The notes beneath the pieces are model-generated. The model did not search any database, had not been told where the DNA came from, and was given only the letters and a program-made list of their open reading frames with translations. A program made the translations under genes and the position numbers. Below are positions 33,647 through 41,725 of a stretch of 41,725 nt of DNA, piece after piece. How positions within the stretch are numbered: position 1 is the first letter of the stretch; every line of letters begins with the position of its first letter. Origin of the DNA: Pseudomonadota bacterium (lineage in GTDB: Bacteria; Pseudomonadota; Gammaproteobacteria; Xanthomonadales; Rhodanobacteraceae). The stretch lies in the NCBI GenBank assembly GCA_018241365.1, contig JAFEDX010000007.1, positions 1 to 41,725 on the forward strand, read 5' to 3'.

Positions 33647-34552
33647 ATGAGCGTTGCCCGTTTGCATACCCACCTCGACCGGCTCGAGGCCGAGTCCATC
33701 CGCATCCTGCGCGAAACGGTCGCGGAGTGCCGCAAGCCGGTCCTGCTGTATTCGATCGGCAAGGACTCTTCGGTGCTGTTGCACCTGCTGCTGAAGGCGT
33801 TTTATCCCGCCAAGCCGCCGCTGCCGATGCTGCACGTCAACACGACGTGGAAATTCCGCGAGATGATCGAGTTCCGCGATCGCATCGCCAGGGAAACGGG
33901 CGTTGACCTGATCGAGTACATCAACCAGGAGGGCGTGGGCAAGACCGATCCGGTGCACGATGCGTCGCGCCACACCCACGTCATGAAGACGCTGGCCTTG
34001 CGCGAGGCGTTGGCCAAGTACCAGTTCGACGCCGCGATCGGCGGTGCGCGTCGCGACGAGGATCCCGCGCGCGCCAAGGAACGCGTGTTTTCGCTGCGCG
34101 GCGCCGGCCAGCGCTGGGAGCCGCGCAAGCAGCGTCCGGAGCCGTGGGGGTTGTTCAACACGCGACTCGACGACGACGAAACCCTGCGCGTGTTCCCGCT
34201 GTCGGACTGGACCGAGCTCGACGTGTGGCTGTACATCCGCCGCGAAGGCATCGAAGTGGTGCCGCTGTATTTCGCGAAAGAGCGCCCGACCTTCGTGCGC
34301 AACGGTGCGCTGCTGGTCCGCGACGACGAACGCGTGCCGCTGGAATCCGGCGAAAAACTGGTCCCGAAGACGGTGCGTTTCCGCACACTCGGCTGCTGGC
34401 CGCTGACCGCGGCGGTGGAATCCGAAGCCGCCGATCTCGACGCGATCATCGCCGAGATGCTGGATACGCGCCAATCGGAGCGCGCCGGCCGCATCATCGA
34501 CCTCGATCCGTCCGATTCCATGGAGCGCAAGAAGCGTGAAGGCTACTTCTGA
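33647..34552 (+). CDS. cysD: Sulfate adenylyltransferase subunit 2
   Basis: A 301-residue enzyme that activates sulfate with ATP to adenosine phosphosulfate, the first step of assimilation. It has the PP-motif of N-type ATP pyrophosphatases ([20 protein letters not shown]), and [22 protein letters not shown] is typical of CysD. The length is normal (302 in E. coli). Its 3' end overlaps the next gene by 17 bases, so CysD and the GTPase subunit should be made together. Confidence 0.97.
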   Translation: MSVARLHTHLDRLEAESIRILRETVAECRKPVLLYSIGKDSSVLLHLLLKAFYPAKPPLPMLHVNTTWKFREMIEFRDRIARETGVDLIEYINQEGVGKTDPVHDASRHTHVMKTLALREALAKYQFDAAIGGARRDEDPARAKERVFSLRGAGQRWEPRKQRPEPWGLFNTRLDDDETLRVFPLSDWTELDVWLYIRREGIEVVPLYFAKERPTFVRNGALLVRDDERVPLESGEKLVPKTVRFRTLGCWPLTAAVESEAADLDAIIAEMLDTRQSERAGRIIDLDPSDSMERKKREGYF

Positions 34553-36437
34553 CAAGAACGCGACTGCGGCGGTTGCAACGCCCGCGTTGGCGGCACGCCT
34601 TGCCGCGCTGGAGAACCGCGACACCCTGCGCTTCGCGATGTGCGGCAGCGTGGACGACGGCAAGAGCACCTTGCTCGGTCGCCTGCTGGCCGAGGCCGGG
34701 ATGATTCCGGACGACCGCCTTGCGCAGATGATCCGCGACAGCAGGAAGCATGGCACCTGCGGGGGCGCGCCGGACTATGCGCTGCTGCTGGACGGCCTCG
34801 AGGCCGAGCGCGAACAGGGCATCACCATCGACGTCGCGTGGCGCTATTTCGGCACCGACAAGCGCGCCTTCATCGTTGCCGACTGCCCCGGCCATGCGCA
34901 GTACACCCGCAACATGGCCAGCGGCGCATCCAATGCCGAACTCGGCGTGGTGCTGGTCGATGCACGCGCCGGCGTGCAGACGCAGACCCGCCGGCACACG
35001 GCGATCCTGGCGATGTTCGGAGTCGGGCGCGTGCTGTTCGCGGTCAACAAGCTCGACCTCATCGACTACAACCACGCGCGCTACCACGCGATCGAGCAGG
35101 AGTGCGTCAAGCTTGCGCACGACCTCGGCATTGCCAGTGCGGATGCCATCCCGGTGTCGGCGATCAACGCGGACAATCTCGTCGCGCGTTCGCCGAATAC
35201 GCCTTGGTACACCGGCAAGCCGTTGCTGGAGTATCTCGAAAGCGTGCAGGTGGAACGCAAGCAGGACGCGGCGTTCTGCATGCCGGTGCAATGGGTGAAC
35301 CGGCCCGACCACAGTTTCCGTGGTTACACAGGCACTATCGCGGGCGGACGCGTGGCGCCCGGCAACGAAGTCGTGGTGTTGCCATCGGGACGGATCTCGC
35401 GCATCGCGCGGGTGGTGGGTGGCAGCAGCGATCTCGACGTGGCCGAAGCCGGGCAGGCGGTGACGCTGACGCTGGCCGACCAGATCGACGTGGCGCGCGG
35501 CGACGTGATCGCCGACCCGGTGCTGCCGCCCGATGTTGCGGCGCAGTTCGCCTGCCACCTGTTGTGGCTGGACGACACCGCGCTGCTGCCGGGCCGGCGT
35601 TACCTGATGAAGCTGGCTACCCACGTGGTCGGCGCGCAGGTCACCGAAATCAAGCATCGCATCGATCCCGATACCCAGGCACATCTCGCCGCGACGCGTC
35701 TGGCCGGCAACGAAATCGGTTATTGCAACCTGTCGCTGGATACCGACATCGCGTACCGGCCGTACAAGGAAGACCGCCGCCTCGGCGGCTTCATCCTGCT
35801 CGACCGCGAAAGCAATGCCACGGTCGCGTGCGGCACGCTGGAATTCGGCCTGCGCCGCGACAGCAACGTGCACTGGCAACAGCTCGACGTCGATCGCGCG
35901 GCGCGCGCGAAGATCAAGGGCCAGTCGCCGCGTTGCCTGTGGTTCACCGGGTTGTCCGGCTCCGGCAAGTCCACCATCGCCAACCTGGTCGAGCGGCGCC
36001 TGCTGGCGGATGGGTTCCACACCATCCTCTTGGACGGCGACAACGTGCGGCATGGCCTGAATCGCGATCTCGGTTTCACCGACGCCGATCGCGTCGAGAA
36101 CATCCGGCGCGTGGCGGAAGTCGCCAGACTGATGATGGACGCGGGCCTGGTGGTGCTGGTGTCGTTCATCTCGCCGTTCCGCGCCGAGCGCCGGATGGCG
36201 CGCGACCTGATCGGCGAAGGCGGGTTCATGGAAGTGTTCGTGGATGCGCCGCTGGCGGTGTGCGAGGACCGCGACGTGAAGGGGCTGTACGCCAAGGCGC
36301 GCGCAGGCCAGATCGCCAACTTCACTGGCATCGGCTCGCCTTACGAACCGCCGGAGTCTCCGGAAATCCACGTGCGTTCCGACCGCGAACCGGCGGTGGA
36401 TTCGGCGGCACGGATCGTCAAGCTGCTGACTTTGTAG
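34536..36437 (+). CDS. cysNC: Bifunctional sulfate adenylyltransferase subunit 1 / APS kinase
   Basis: A 633-residue fusion. The first 455 residues are the CysN GTPase that drives sulfate adenylylation: Walker [24 protein letters not shown] and NKLDLID. The last 175 are APS kinase (CysC), with P-loop GLSGSGKST at about residue 472 and the substrate motif [16 protein letters not shown]; it makes PAPS. The fusion is common in Xanthomonadales and rhizobia (nodQ type). It overlaps cysD by 17 bases. The stop TAG belongs to a REP element. Confidence 0.97.
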   Translation: MKATSDKNATAAVATPALAARLAALENRDTLRFAMCGSVDDGKSTLLGRLLAEAGMIPDDRLAQMIRDSRKHGTCGGAPDYALLLDGLEAEREQGITIDVAWRYFGTDKRAFIVADCPGHAQYTRNMASGASNAELGVVLVDARAGVQTQTRRHTAILAMFGVGRVLFAVNKLDLIDYNHARYHAIEQECVKLAHDLGIASADAIPVSAINADNLVARSPNTPWYTGKPLLEYLESVQVERKQDAAFCMPVQWVNRPDHSFRGYTGTIAGGRVAPGNEVVVLPSGRISRIARVVGGSSDLDVAEAGQAVTLTLADQIDVARGDVIADPVLPPDVAAQFACHLLWLDDTALLPGRRYLMKLATHVVGAQVTEIKHRIDPDTQAHLAATRLAGNEIGYCNLSLDTDIAYRPYKEDRRLGGFILLDRESNATVACGTLEFGLRRDSNVHWQQLDVDRAARAKIKGQSPRCLWFTGLSGSGKSTIANLVERRLLADGFHTILLDGDNVRHGLNRDLGFTDADRVENIRRVAEVARLMMDAGLVVLVSFISPFRAERRMARDLIGEGGFMEVFVDAPLAVCEDRDVKGLYAKARAGQIANFTGIGSPYEPPESPEIHVRSDREPAVDSAARIVKLLTL

Positions 36438-36455
36438 GAGCGGCGGAAGCCGCGA
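36434..36455 (+). repeat. GTAG-type REP element, overlapping the cysNC stop codon
   Basis: This is a perfect copy of the 22-base element at 14959-14980. Its head GTAG begins with the last base of the TTG codon, so the TAG is the stop codon of cysNC. It is followed by further hairpins (36491-36586). Confidence 0.88.
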
Positions 36456-36490
36456 TCCGGGATTGAGCGAGCAGCCGTCCATGGCGCTGT

Positions 36491-36586
36491 GCGCCGGCCC
36501 GGCCATCCATGGCCGGGCGCTCGGGCGGGCACGCGATGCCACCGGCATCGCGTAGGCGCCCGCCCTCGCCCCTCCGGCCCGCCTAC
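36491..36586. repeat. Hairpin cluster between cysNC and the SDR gene
   Basis: Two strong hairpins lie here. The first (36491-36520) contains CCCGGCCAT-CC-ATGGCCGGG and includes the exact reverse complement (36501-36514) of the 14-mer at 2201-2214. The second (36523-36565) has an inner stem CGCGATGCC-ACC-GGCATCGCG and outer GGGCGGGC arms. The part 36552-36586 is bounded by GTAGGCG and CGCCTAC, and the TAG read on the minus strand is the stop of the SDR gene. The cluster probably terminates the convergent genes. Confidence 0.65.
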
Positions 36587-37392
36587 CGGTTCACACGAAA
36601 ATGCTTCGCCCGCCGCGCGACCATGTCCAGGCCGACGCGATCCGGCAACAGGTCCATCAGCAGTTTGATCGCGCGGTTGGCGCGGCCCGGCACGCAAACC
36701 ACGCGGCCGCGTTCGACGGCGTCGAGTCCTTGCCGCACGACGTCGTCGGCTTGCGACCACATCCAGCCCGGCAGTTTCGACACCAGTCCGCGCGCCTGGC
36801 TGACGTCGTGGAATTCGGAACGCGTGAAGCCCGGGCACAGCGCACACACGTGGATCCCGTGCGCGCGGTTCTCCGTCGCCAGTGCCTGCGACACGCGCAT
36901 CAGGAACGCCTTGGCAGGGCCGTACAAGGTATTGCCGGGCGTCGTCGGCACCAGGCCGGCGAGTGATGCGACGTTGATGATGCGGCCGTAGCCACGCTCG
37001 CGCATCGCCGGCAAGACCAGGTGGCAGAGCTGCAGGGGTGCCGTGACCAACACCTGCATGAAGCGAGCATGGGTTGGCCAATCGACCTTGTCGTAGCGAC
37101 CCGGCACGCCGTAACCGGCGTTGTTGATCAGGATGTCGATGGCGCGACCGCCGGCTGTCGCGGCCGCGGCGATGCGCGCCGGGGCGGCGGGATCGGCCAG
37201 GTCATCGGCGATCACCTGCACGTCGCTGCCATGGCGGGTGTGCAGTTCAGCCGCGAAGGTCTGCAAACGGTCTTCGCGCCGGGCGGTCAGCACCAGATCG
37301 CAGCCGCGTGTGGCCAGTTGCCGCGCGAATTCGGCGCCGATCCCGGCGGAAGCTCCGGTGACGACGGCGCGGCGACGAGTCGGGTGGGTCAT
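36583..37392 (-). CDS. Short-chain dehydrogenase/reductase
   Basis: A 269-residue NAD(P)-dependent oxidoreductase of the classical SDR type. The nucleotide-binding motif is TGASAGIGAEFARQLA, with an arginine after it (TARREDR) that suggests NADPH. NNAGYGVPG, the Ser in INVASLAGLV and YGPAK as the catalytic Tyr/Lys complete the set. The C terminus is basic and may bind membranes. The substrate cannot be told. It is convergent with cysNC, separated by repeat sequence. Confidence 0.9.
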   Translation of the reverse strand: MTHPTRRRAVVTGASAGIGAEFARQLATRGCDLVLTARREDRLQTFAAELHTRHGSDVQVIADDLADPAAPARIAAAATAGGRAIDILINNAGYGVPGRYDKVDWPTHARFMQVLVTAPLQLCHLVLPAMRERGYGRIINVASLAGLVPTTPGNTLYGPAKAFLMRVSQALATENRAHGIHVCALCPGFTRSEFHDVSQARGLVSKLPGWMWSQADDVVRQGLDAVERGRVVCVPGRANRAIKLLMDLLPDRVGLDMVARRAKHFRVNR

Positions 37393-37420
37393 CGTGTGCG
37401 GTCAGCCTGAAAACCCCAGT

Positions 37421-37450
37421 TTGATTCAGACCGGCGGCCTTGGCTATCCT
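37421..37450 (+). promoter_or_regulatory. tpiA promoter
   Basis: TTGATT (37421-37426), an 18-base spacer and TATCCT (37445-37450) lie 30 bases before the tpiA start. The boxes match four to five of six consensus positions. This transcript may run on through secG. Confidence 0.5.
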
Positions 37451-37479
37451 CGCGGGCCCGAATGAACGTGGAGCAGGTC

Positions 37480-38226
37480 ATGCGCCGTCAGTGGATCGGA
37501 GGCAACTGGAAGATGCACGGTTCGCGCAGCATGGCCTCTGCACTGGCGGGTGCCGTCGCCGAAGCAAGATTCGGCGACGTGGACGTGGCGCTGTTTCCGC
37601 CATTCCCGTACCTGCGCGAAGCCTGCGCGGCATGCGCGGGCTCGGCCGTCGCGGTGGGCGGCCAGGACGTCAGCGAGCATGAGTCCGGCGCGTATACCGG
37701 CGAGGTTTCCGCGGCGATGTTGCGCGACATCGGCTGCACGGTGGCGCTGGCGGGTCATTCCGAGCGGCGCCAGTACCACCACGAGACGGATGCCATGGTG
37801 GCGGTCAAGGTCGCGCAGGCGCTGGCCAACGATTTGACGCCGGTATTGTGCGTCGGCGAAACCCTGGAAGAACGCGATGGCGGGCGCATGGCCGAGGTGG
37901 TCTTGCGCCAACTGGGCGCGGTGGTGGCCCATTGCGGCATCGCCGCCTTCGAACGCATCGTGGTCGCCTACGAGCCGGTCTGGGCCATCGGCACCGGGCG
38001 CACCGCCAGTCCGGCGCAGGCCCAGGAAGTCCACGCCCTGCTGCGTAGCCAGCTCGCCAGGGACAATGCTAGAATTGCCGGTTCCATCCGCATCGTTTAC
38101 GGCGGCAGCGTCAAACCCGGCAATGCCGCCGAGTTGTTCGCGCAGCCGGACATCGATGGCGGCCTGATCGGCGGCGCGGCATTGCAGGCCACCGATTTCC
38201 TGTCGATTTGTGCGGCGGCGGGCTGA
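37480..38226 (+). CDS. tpiA: Triose-phosphate isomerase
   Basis: A 248-residue TIM-barrel enzyme that interconverts dihydroxyacetone phosphate and glyceraldehyde 3-phosphate. The active-site residues are visible: N and K in IGGNWKMHGS, His in LAGHSERRQYH and Glu in VAYEPVWAIGTGRTASP. The phosphate-binding GGSVKPGNAAEL and IDGGLIGGAAL are present. The ATG at 37480 was chosen over 37462 because GGAG lies at the right distance and the homologous N terminus starts there. It lies 27 bases before secG. Confidence 0.97.
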   Translation: MRRQWIGGNWKMHGSRSMASALAGAVAEARFGDVDVALFPPFPYLREACAACAGSAVAVGGQDVSEHESGAYTGEVSAAMLRDIGCTVALAGHSERRQYHHETDAMVAVKVAQALANDLTPVLCVGETLEERDGGRMAEVVLRQLGAVVAHCGIAAFERIVVAYEPVWAIGTGRTASPAQAQEVHALLRSQLARDNARIAGSIRIVYGGSVKPGNAAELFAQPDIDGGLIGGAALQATDFLSICAAAG

Positions 38227-38253
38227 AGCCTTCCGGCGCACGGGAACGAACCC

Positions 38254-38733
38254 ATGCTGTTCACGATTTTCAGCGTCTTCTATGTGCTCATCGCCGCGGC
38301 GATGATCGTGCTGATCCTGATGCAGCGCGGCGACGGCGCCAACGCCGGCGCCAGCTTCGGCGGCGGCGCGTCCGGCACCGTGTTCGGTGCGCGCGGCTCG
38401 GCCAGCTTCCTGACCCGCACCACGGCGGTGCTGGCGACGCTGTTCTTCATCCTGACCCTCGGCATGGGCATTTATCTCAGCCATAACGGCGTGAAGCCCA
38501 ACCCGACCCAGGCACTGGGCGTCATGGCCGGGGCCGGCAGTTCCGCGCCGGCCACGTCGGCGCCACCGGCCAGCGCACCCGCGGGCGGTGCGGCGGCGTC
38601 GACGCCTGCGCCTGCGCAGCAATCCGAAGTTCCCGCCGCGCCCGCCAAGGCCTCCGCACCGTCGGAAGTGCCTGTAGCGCCGGCGGCGAAACCGTCGGCG
38701 CCGGCGAGCAGCGCGCCAGCCGGCTCGCACTGA
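38254..38733 (+). CDS. secG: Protein translocase subunit SecG with long Ala/Pro tail
   Basis: A 159-residue membrane protein that assists SecYEG translocation. Two membrane segments (residues about 3-22 and 52-72) flank the cytoplasmic loop DGANAGASFGGGASGTVFGARGSASF, which is diagnostic of SecG. The C-terminal 75 residues are a low-complexity Ala/Pro/Ser region, so the protein is longer than E. coli SecG (110). Such tails are common in Xanthomonadales. The gene lies in the order tpiA-secG-tRNA-Leu-nuoA, conserved in gammaproteobacteria. Confidence 0.95.
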   Translation: MLFTIFSVFYVLIAAAMIVLILMQRGDGANAGASFGGGASGTVFGARGSASFLTRTTAVLATLFFILTLGMGIYLSHNGVKPNPTQALGVMAGAGSSAPATSAPPASAPAGGAAASTPAPAQQSEVPAAPAKASAPSEVPVAPAAKPSAPASSAPAGSH

Positions 38734-38748
38734 TGCTTTCGTGAATAG

Positions 38749-38842
38749 TCCTGCACAGGGACGTGCCGGGTGTTTCTCATGGACGAGTTTGAACAAACAT
38801 CGGGCACATGGATGTGCCCGGCGGATCCCATGGATGGGTACC
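38749..38842. repeat. Hairpin cluster after secG (CATGGATG-loop family)
   Basis: The perfect hairpin CGGGCACAT-GG-ATGTGCCCG lies at 38801-38820, then CCCAT-GG-ATGGG at 38827-38838. Before them are GTCC/GGGAC and TGTTT/AAACA arms. The loops share the CATGGATG core seen after the FKBP gene and, inverted, after cysNC. They may terminate secG or protect its 3' end. Confidence 0.55.
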
Positions 38843-38845
38843 TAT

Positions 38846-38930
38846 GCCCAGGTGGCGGAACTGGTAGACGCACTACCTTGAGGTGGTAGCGACGCAAGTC
38901 GTGGGGGTTCGAGTCCCCCCTTGGGCACCA
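38846..38930 (+). tRNA. tRNA-Leu (anticodon GAG)
   Basis: An 85-base gene for a class II tRNA. The acceptor arms are GCCCAGG and CTTGGGC with encoded CCA. The D arm contains GGCGGAACTGGTAGACGC, typical of tRNA-Leu. The anticodon stem CTACC/GGTAG encloses TTGAGGT, so the anticodon is GAG (codons CUC and CUU). The long variable arm GACGCAAGTCG and GGTTCGAGTCC complete it. It lies between secG and nuoA. Confidence 0.96.
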
Positions 38931-38950
38931 AATTTCGACGCTGTACATTC

Positions 38951-38973
38951 AACCCCGCTCCGGCGGGGTTTTT
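38951..38973 (+). terminator. Rho-independent terminator after tRNA-Leu
   Basis: The stem AACCCCGC-TCCG-GCGGGGTT is followed by TTT. It ends the tRNA transcript before the nuo operon promoter region. Confidence 0.88.
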
Positions 38974-39097
38974 GTTGTGCGTGACTCGTGGGGCGTGTCG
39001 GGTTTTGCTGCATGCAACCCATTCGCAACCGTGGACGTGCGATTGCGACTCGCGCCAGCGCATGCGAAAATCGCTTGGATCATCCGGACAGAACGAC

Positions 39098-39454
39098 ATG
39101 CTCGTTGGCTACTGGCCCATCCTACTGTTCCTCGTCGTTGCCGGCGCCATTGGTGTCGCGCTGATCGTGATCGGTTGGGTTGCCGGGCCGCGCCGCCCCG
39201 ACGCCGAGAAGTATTCGCCCTACGAGTGCGGCTTCGAGGCCTTCGAAGGCACGCGCATGAAGTTCGACGTGCGCTACTACCTGATCGCGATCCTGTTCAT
39301 CCTGTTCGACCTGGAAATCGCGTTCCTGTTTCCGTGGGCCACGGTGTTTTCGCGGATCGGCCTGATCGCACTGATCGAAATGGGCATGTTCCTGCTGCTG
39401 CTGGTTGTCGGCTACATCTACGTGTGGAAGAAGGGTGCTCTCGAATGGGATTGA
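39098..39454 (+). CDS. nuoA: NADH-quinone oxidoreductase subunit A
   Basis: A 118-residue membrane subunit of respiratory complex I, near the quinone channel. It has three membrane segments. Family marks are [41 protein letters not shown], which contain the conserved quinone-site cysteine loop and the DxE motif. The ATG at 39098 begins the first helix; the longer frame from 38921 overlaps the terminator and is rejected. It is the first gene of the nuo operon; the gap to nuoB is unusually long (154 bases) and full of hairpins. Confidence 0.96.
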   Translation: MLVGYWPILLFLVVAGAIGVALIVIGWVAGPRRPDAEKYSPYECGFEAFEGTRMKFDVRYYLIAILFILFDLEIAFLFPWATVFSRIGLIALIEMGMFLLLLVVGYIYVWKKGALEWD

Positions 39455-39496
39455 TCTTGCATTGTGCAAAACCGGGCATCCTGCCGCGGTTTGCAC

Positions 39497-39589
39497 GCAA
39501 ACGGTCGCGGCGAAGCCGCGCCACGTTTGCCGCTGCGTGCGCTGACGCGCTCGCGCGTCGGCACATCCCTGTGCCGGGTTCTCCGAACC
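39497..39589 (+). repeat. Four tandem perfect hairpins between nuoA and nuoB
   Basis: First hairpin: GCAAACG and CGTTTGC as outer arms with CGCGGC-GAA-GCCGCG inside (39497-39530). Second: GACGCGC-TC-GCGCGTC (39544-39559). Third: GGCACA-TCCC-TGTGCC (39560-39575). Fourth: GGTTC-TCC-GAACC (39577-39589). No T run follows, so these are not simple terminators. They may process or stabilise the nuo transcript, or be a repeat insertion in the operon. Confidence 0.75.
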
Positions 39590-39608
39590 AAGCAAAGGCT
39601 GGTTGACC

Positions 39609-40163
39609 ATGGGTCTTATTTCAGCCATCGACAAGTCGATGCACAACCCGGTTCCGATCGGGAAGGTGGACGACATCCTGCGTCCGGAAGCCGACAATCC
39701 GATCGTGCAGCGCGGTTTCGGCGTCACCACGGTCGATGCCCTGTTCAACTGGGCGCGTACCGGTTCGATGTGGCCGGTGACTTTCGGCCTGGCCTGCTGC
39801 GCGGTGGAAATGATGCACGCGGGCGCCGCGCGTCTCGACCTCGACCGCTACGGCGTGATCTTCCGCCCCAGCCCGCGCCAGTCCGACGTGATGATCGTGG
39901 CCGGCACCCTGGTCAACAAGATGGCGCCGGCGCTGCGCAAGGTCTATGACCAGATGCCCGAGCCCAAGTGGGTGATCTCGATGGGCAGCTGCGCCAACGG
40001 CGGCGGTTATTACCACTATTCGTATTCGGTGGTGCGCGGCTGCGACCGCATCGTGCCGGTGGATGTGTACGTGCCGGGTTGTCCGCCGACCGCCGAGGCG
40101 CTGATTTACGGGATTCTGCAGTTGCAGAAGAAGATCCGCCGCACCAACACGATTGCGCGCTGA
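39609..40163 (+). CDS. nuoB: NADH-quinone oxidoreductase subunit B
   Basis: A 184-residue peripheral-arm subunit that carries the N2 [4Fe-4S] cluster, which passes electrons to quinone. The cluster cysteines are seen in [13 protein letters not shown] (the adjacent pair), [13 protein letters not shown] and [11 protein letters not shown]. The ATG at 39609 was chosen; a TTG two codons earlier is less likely. It precedes nuoC by three bases. Confidence 0.97.
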   Translation: MGLISAIDKSMHNPVPIGKVDDILRPEADNPIVQRGFGVTTVDALFNWARTGSMWPVTFGLACCAVEMMHAGAARLDLDRYGVIFRPSPRQSDVMIVAGTLVNKMAPALRKVYDQMPEPKWVISMGSCANGGGYYHYSYSVVRGCDRIVPVDVYVPGCPPTAEALIYGILQLQKKIRRTNTIAR

Positions 40164-40166
40164 GCC

Positions 40167-40901
40167 ATGACGACACCCGAACAACTGGTCGAACGACTGC
40201 GCGCACGCTTCGACGGGCGGATCGCGAACGCCGACGTGTCGCACGCGCAGGCGACCATCGAAGTCGTACCGGCACACCTGGTCGAGGTCTGCACTGCGTT
40301 GCGCGACGAGGCGGAGTTCCGTTTCGAGCAGTTGACCGACCTGTGCGGCATCGACTTCCTGAGTTTCGGCGAAGACGAATGGCCGGCGTCGGATACGGCA
40401 ACCTCCGAAGGTTTCGGGCGCGGCGTCACCGGCGACCACATCCAGGGCCGTTTCGGCTGGGACAACCGGCCGCGCCATCCGCAGTTCCTCGGCCGTTTTG
40501 CCGCGGTGGTGCACCTGATTTCCTACACCCACAACATCCGCCTGCGCGTACGCTGCTTCGCGCCCGAGGATGCATTGCCGGCCATTCCCACGCTGACCGG
40601 CGTGTGGCCGTCGGCCAACTGGTATGAGCGCGAGGCGTTCGACCTGTACGGCATCGTTTTCGAAGGCCATCCCGACCTGCGCCGCATCCTCACCGACTAC
40701 GGTTTCGTCGGGCATCCGTTCCGCAAGGATTTCCCGCTGATCGGCAACGTCGAAGTGCGGTATGACCCCGTGGCCAGGCGCGTGGTATATGAACCGGTCA
40801 CGTCGGTGACCCCGCGCGTGACCGTGGCGCGCGTGGTGCGCGAAGATTCGCGCTGGAAGACCGCGCACGAAGAAGCCGCCGACGACTGGAAGGACAACTG
40901 A
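40167..40901 (+). CDS. nuoC: NADH-quinone oxidoreductase subunit C
   Basis: A 244-residue subunit of the hydrophilic arm of complex I; it holds subunits B and D. The family motif is [40 protein letters not shown]. It is a separate gene, not fused to nuoD as in E. coli. The stop (40899-40901) is one base before the GTG of nuoD. Confidence 0.96.
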   Translation: MTTPEQLVERLRARFDGRIANADVSHAQATIEVVPAHLVEVCTALRDEAEFRFEQLTDLCGIDFLSFGEDEWPASDTATSEGFGRGVTGDHIQGRFGWDNRPRHPQFLGRFAAVVHLISYTHNIRLRVRCFAPEDALPAIPTLTGVWPSANWYEREAFDLYGIVFEGHPDLRRILTDYGFVGHPFRKDFPLIGNVEVRYDPVARRVVYEPVTSVTPRVTVARVVREDSRWKTAHEEAADDWKDN

Positions 40902-40902
40902 A

Positions 40903-41725
40903 GTGGCTGATGAACCCGACCAGGCTGGCGAAATCCGCAGCTACACGATGAACTTCGGCCCGCAGCACCCGGCCGCGCACGGTGTGCTGCGCCTCGTGAT
41001 GGAGATGGAAGGCGAGACCATCATCCGCATCGACCCGCACGTCGGCCTGTTGCATCGCGGGACCGAGAAGCTGGCGGAGTCCAAGCCGTTCAACCATTCG
41101 ATCGGCTACATGGATCGCCTCGACTACGTGTCGATGATGTGCAACGAGCACGCCTACGTGCGGGCGATCGAGCAGTTGATGGGGATCGAACCGCCGGAAC
41201 GGGCGCAATGGATCCGCACGCTGTTCGACGAGGTCACCCGCATCCTCAATCATTTGATGTGGATCGGCTCCAACGCGCTCGACCTTGGCGCGATGGCGGT
41301 GTTCCTGTATTCGTTCCGCGAGCGCGAGGAGCTGATGGACTGCTACGAGGCGGTGTCGGGCACGCGCATGCATGCGACGTATTACCGCCCCGGCGGCGTC
41401 TACCGCGACCTGCCCGGCAAGATGATCCAGTACAAGGAATCGCCGTGGCACAAGGGCAAGGACCTGAAGCGCATGAATGCGTGGCGCGAGGGTTCGATGC
41501 TGGATTTCCTGGATGCCTTCGCCGAGGACTTCCAGCACAAGGTCGATGAATACGAGGAACTGCTGACCGACAACCGCATCTGGAAGCAGCGCACCGTCGA
41601 CATCGGCATCGTCAGTCCCGAGCAGGCCTACGCGCTCGGCATGACCGGGCCGATGCTGCGCGCGTCGGGCATCGAGTGGGATCTGCGCAAGAAGCAGCCT
41701 TACGCGAAATACGCCGAGGTCGATT
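40903..41725 (+). CDS. nuoD: NADH-quinone oxidoreductase subunit D (3' part outside window)
   Basis: About 274 N-terminal residues are present of a usual 415-420. NuoD lines the quinone-binding site with NuoB. The motif [17 protein letters not shown] begins the conserved part. The segment [40 protein letters not shown] contains the quinone-site His and Tyr, and [19 protein letters not shown] follows. The start is GTG at 40903, with AAGGA ahead of it; no in-frame ATG is nearby. Confidence 0.96.
   Translation, partial: MADEPDQAGEIRSYTMNFGPQHPAAHGVLRLVMEMEGETIIRIDPHVGLLHRGTEKLAESKPFNHSIGYMDRLDYVSMMCNEHAYVRAIEQLMGIEPPERAQWIRTLFDEVTRILNHLMWIGSNALDLGAMAVFLYSFREREELMDCYEAVSGTRMHATYYRPGGVYRDLPGKMIQYKESPWHKGKDLKRMNAWREGSMLDFLDAFAEDFQHKVDEYEELLTDNRIWKQRTVDIGIVSPEQAYALGMTGPMLRASGIEWDLRKKQPYAKYAEVD

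Noticed and set aside
34494-36548. 684-residue minus-strand frame over cysNC
   Set aside because: It is an antisense shadow of a clear CysN-CysC protein, caused by high GC at third codon positions; its translation is His/Arg-rich with no domain.
1-41725. CRISPR arrays, insertion sequences, transposases, prophage genes, restriction or other defence systems
   Set aside because: No regularly spaced direct repeats and no such proteins were found in any frame; the only mobile signals are the cassette and the REP elements.

Overview
The window looks like chromosomal DNA of a high-GC gammaproteobacterium of the Xanthomonadales (Lysobacterales), most probably Rhodanobacteraceae-like (Dyella/Rhodanobacter relatives). 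The reasons are the gene order tpiA-secG-tRNA-Leu(GAG)-nuoABCD, the neighbourhoods purM/purN with DUF3108, a DUF2066 gene with a PerM-type permease and hda, ccsA beside ffh, the amgK-murU pair, GTAG-type REP repeats, and about 67% GC in ordinary genes. The genus is an inference.

Layout. 1-1200: an operon on the minus strand (small exported protein, YtrA-type GntR repressor, ABC ATPase cut by the window edge) with a palindromic operator over its promoter. 1449-3801: exported FKBP isomerase, then minus-strand phhB, two small c-type cytochromes and an AhpD-like protein. 3948-7857: an NfeD protease-slipin pair, a PadR regulator with a HAAS/sensor-type membrane protein, and a small membrane protein. 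7921-10113: a three-module copper nitrite reductase (DoxX-like membrane part, NirK, cytochrome c) with a possible Crp/Fnr-type site upstream. 10140-11584: DUF488 protein and YggS. 11596-12560: a low-GC element that reads as an integron gene cassette, with an aadA-like attC site and one exported protein of unknown function. 12771-16649: TraB-like protein, aguB and aguA (agmatine to putrescine), a small periplasmic protein and ribosomal protein L36. 16793-24439: transketolase, an exported unknown, a trypsin-like protease, a CcsA/HemX-type protein and an exported alpha/beta hydrolase. 24502-33490: ffh; DUF3108-purN-purM; DUF2066, CDP-alcohol transferase, AI-2E permease and hda; murU-amgK. 33647-37392: cysD and cysNC (sulfate activation) and a short-chain dehydrogenase. 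37480-41725: tpiA, secG, tRNA-Leu and the start of the complex I operon (nuoA, B, C, partial D).

Most genes are housekeeping. The parts that stand out are the integron-type cassette sitting alone with no integrase in view, the three-domain NirK fusion, REP elements whose GTAG head supplies the stop codon of at least four genes, the YtrA-type operator, and a run of four perfect hairpins between nuoA and nuoB.
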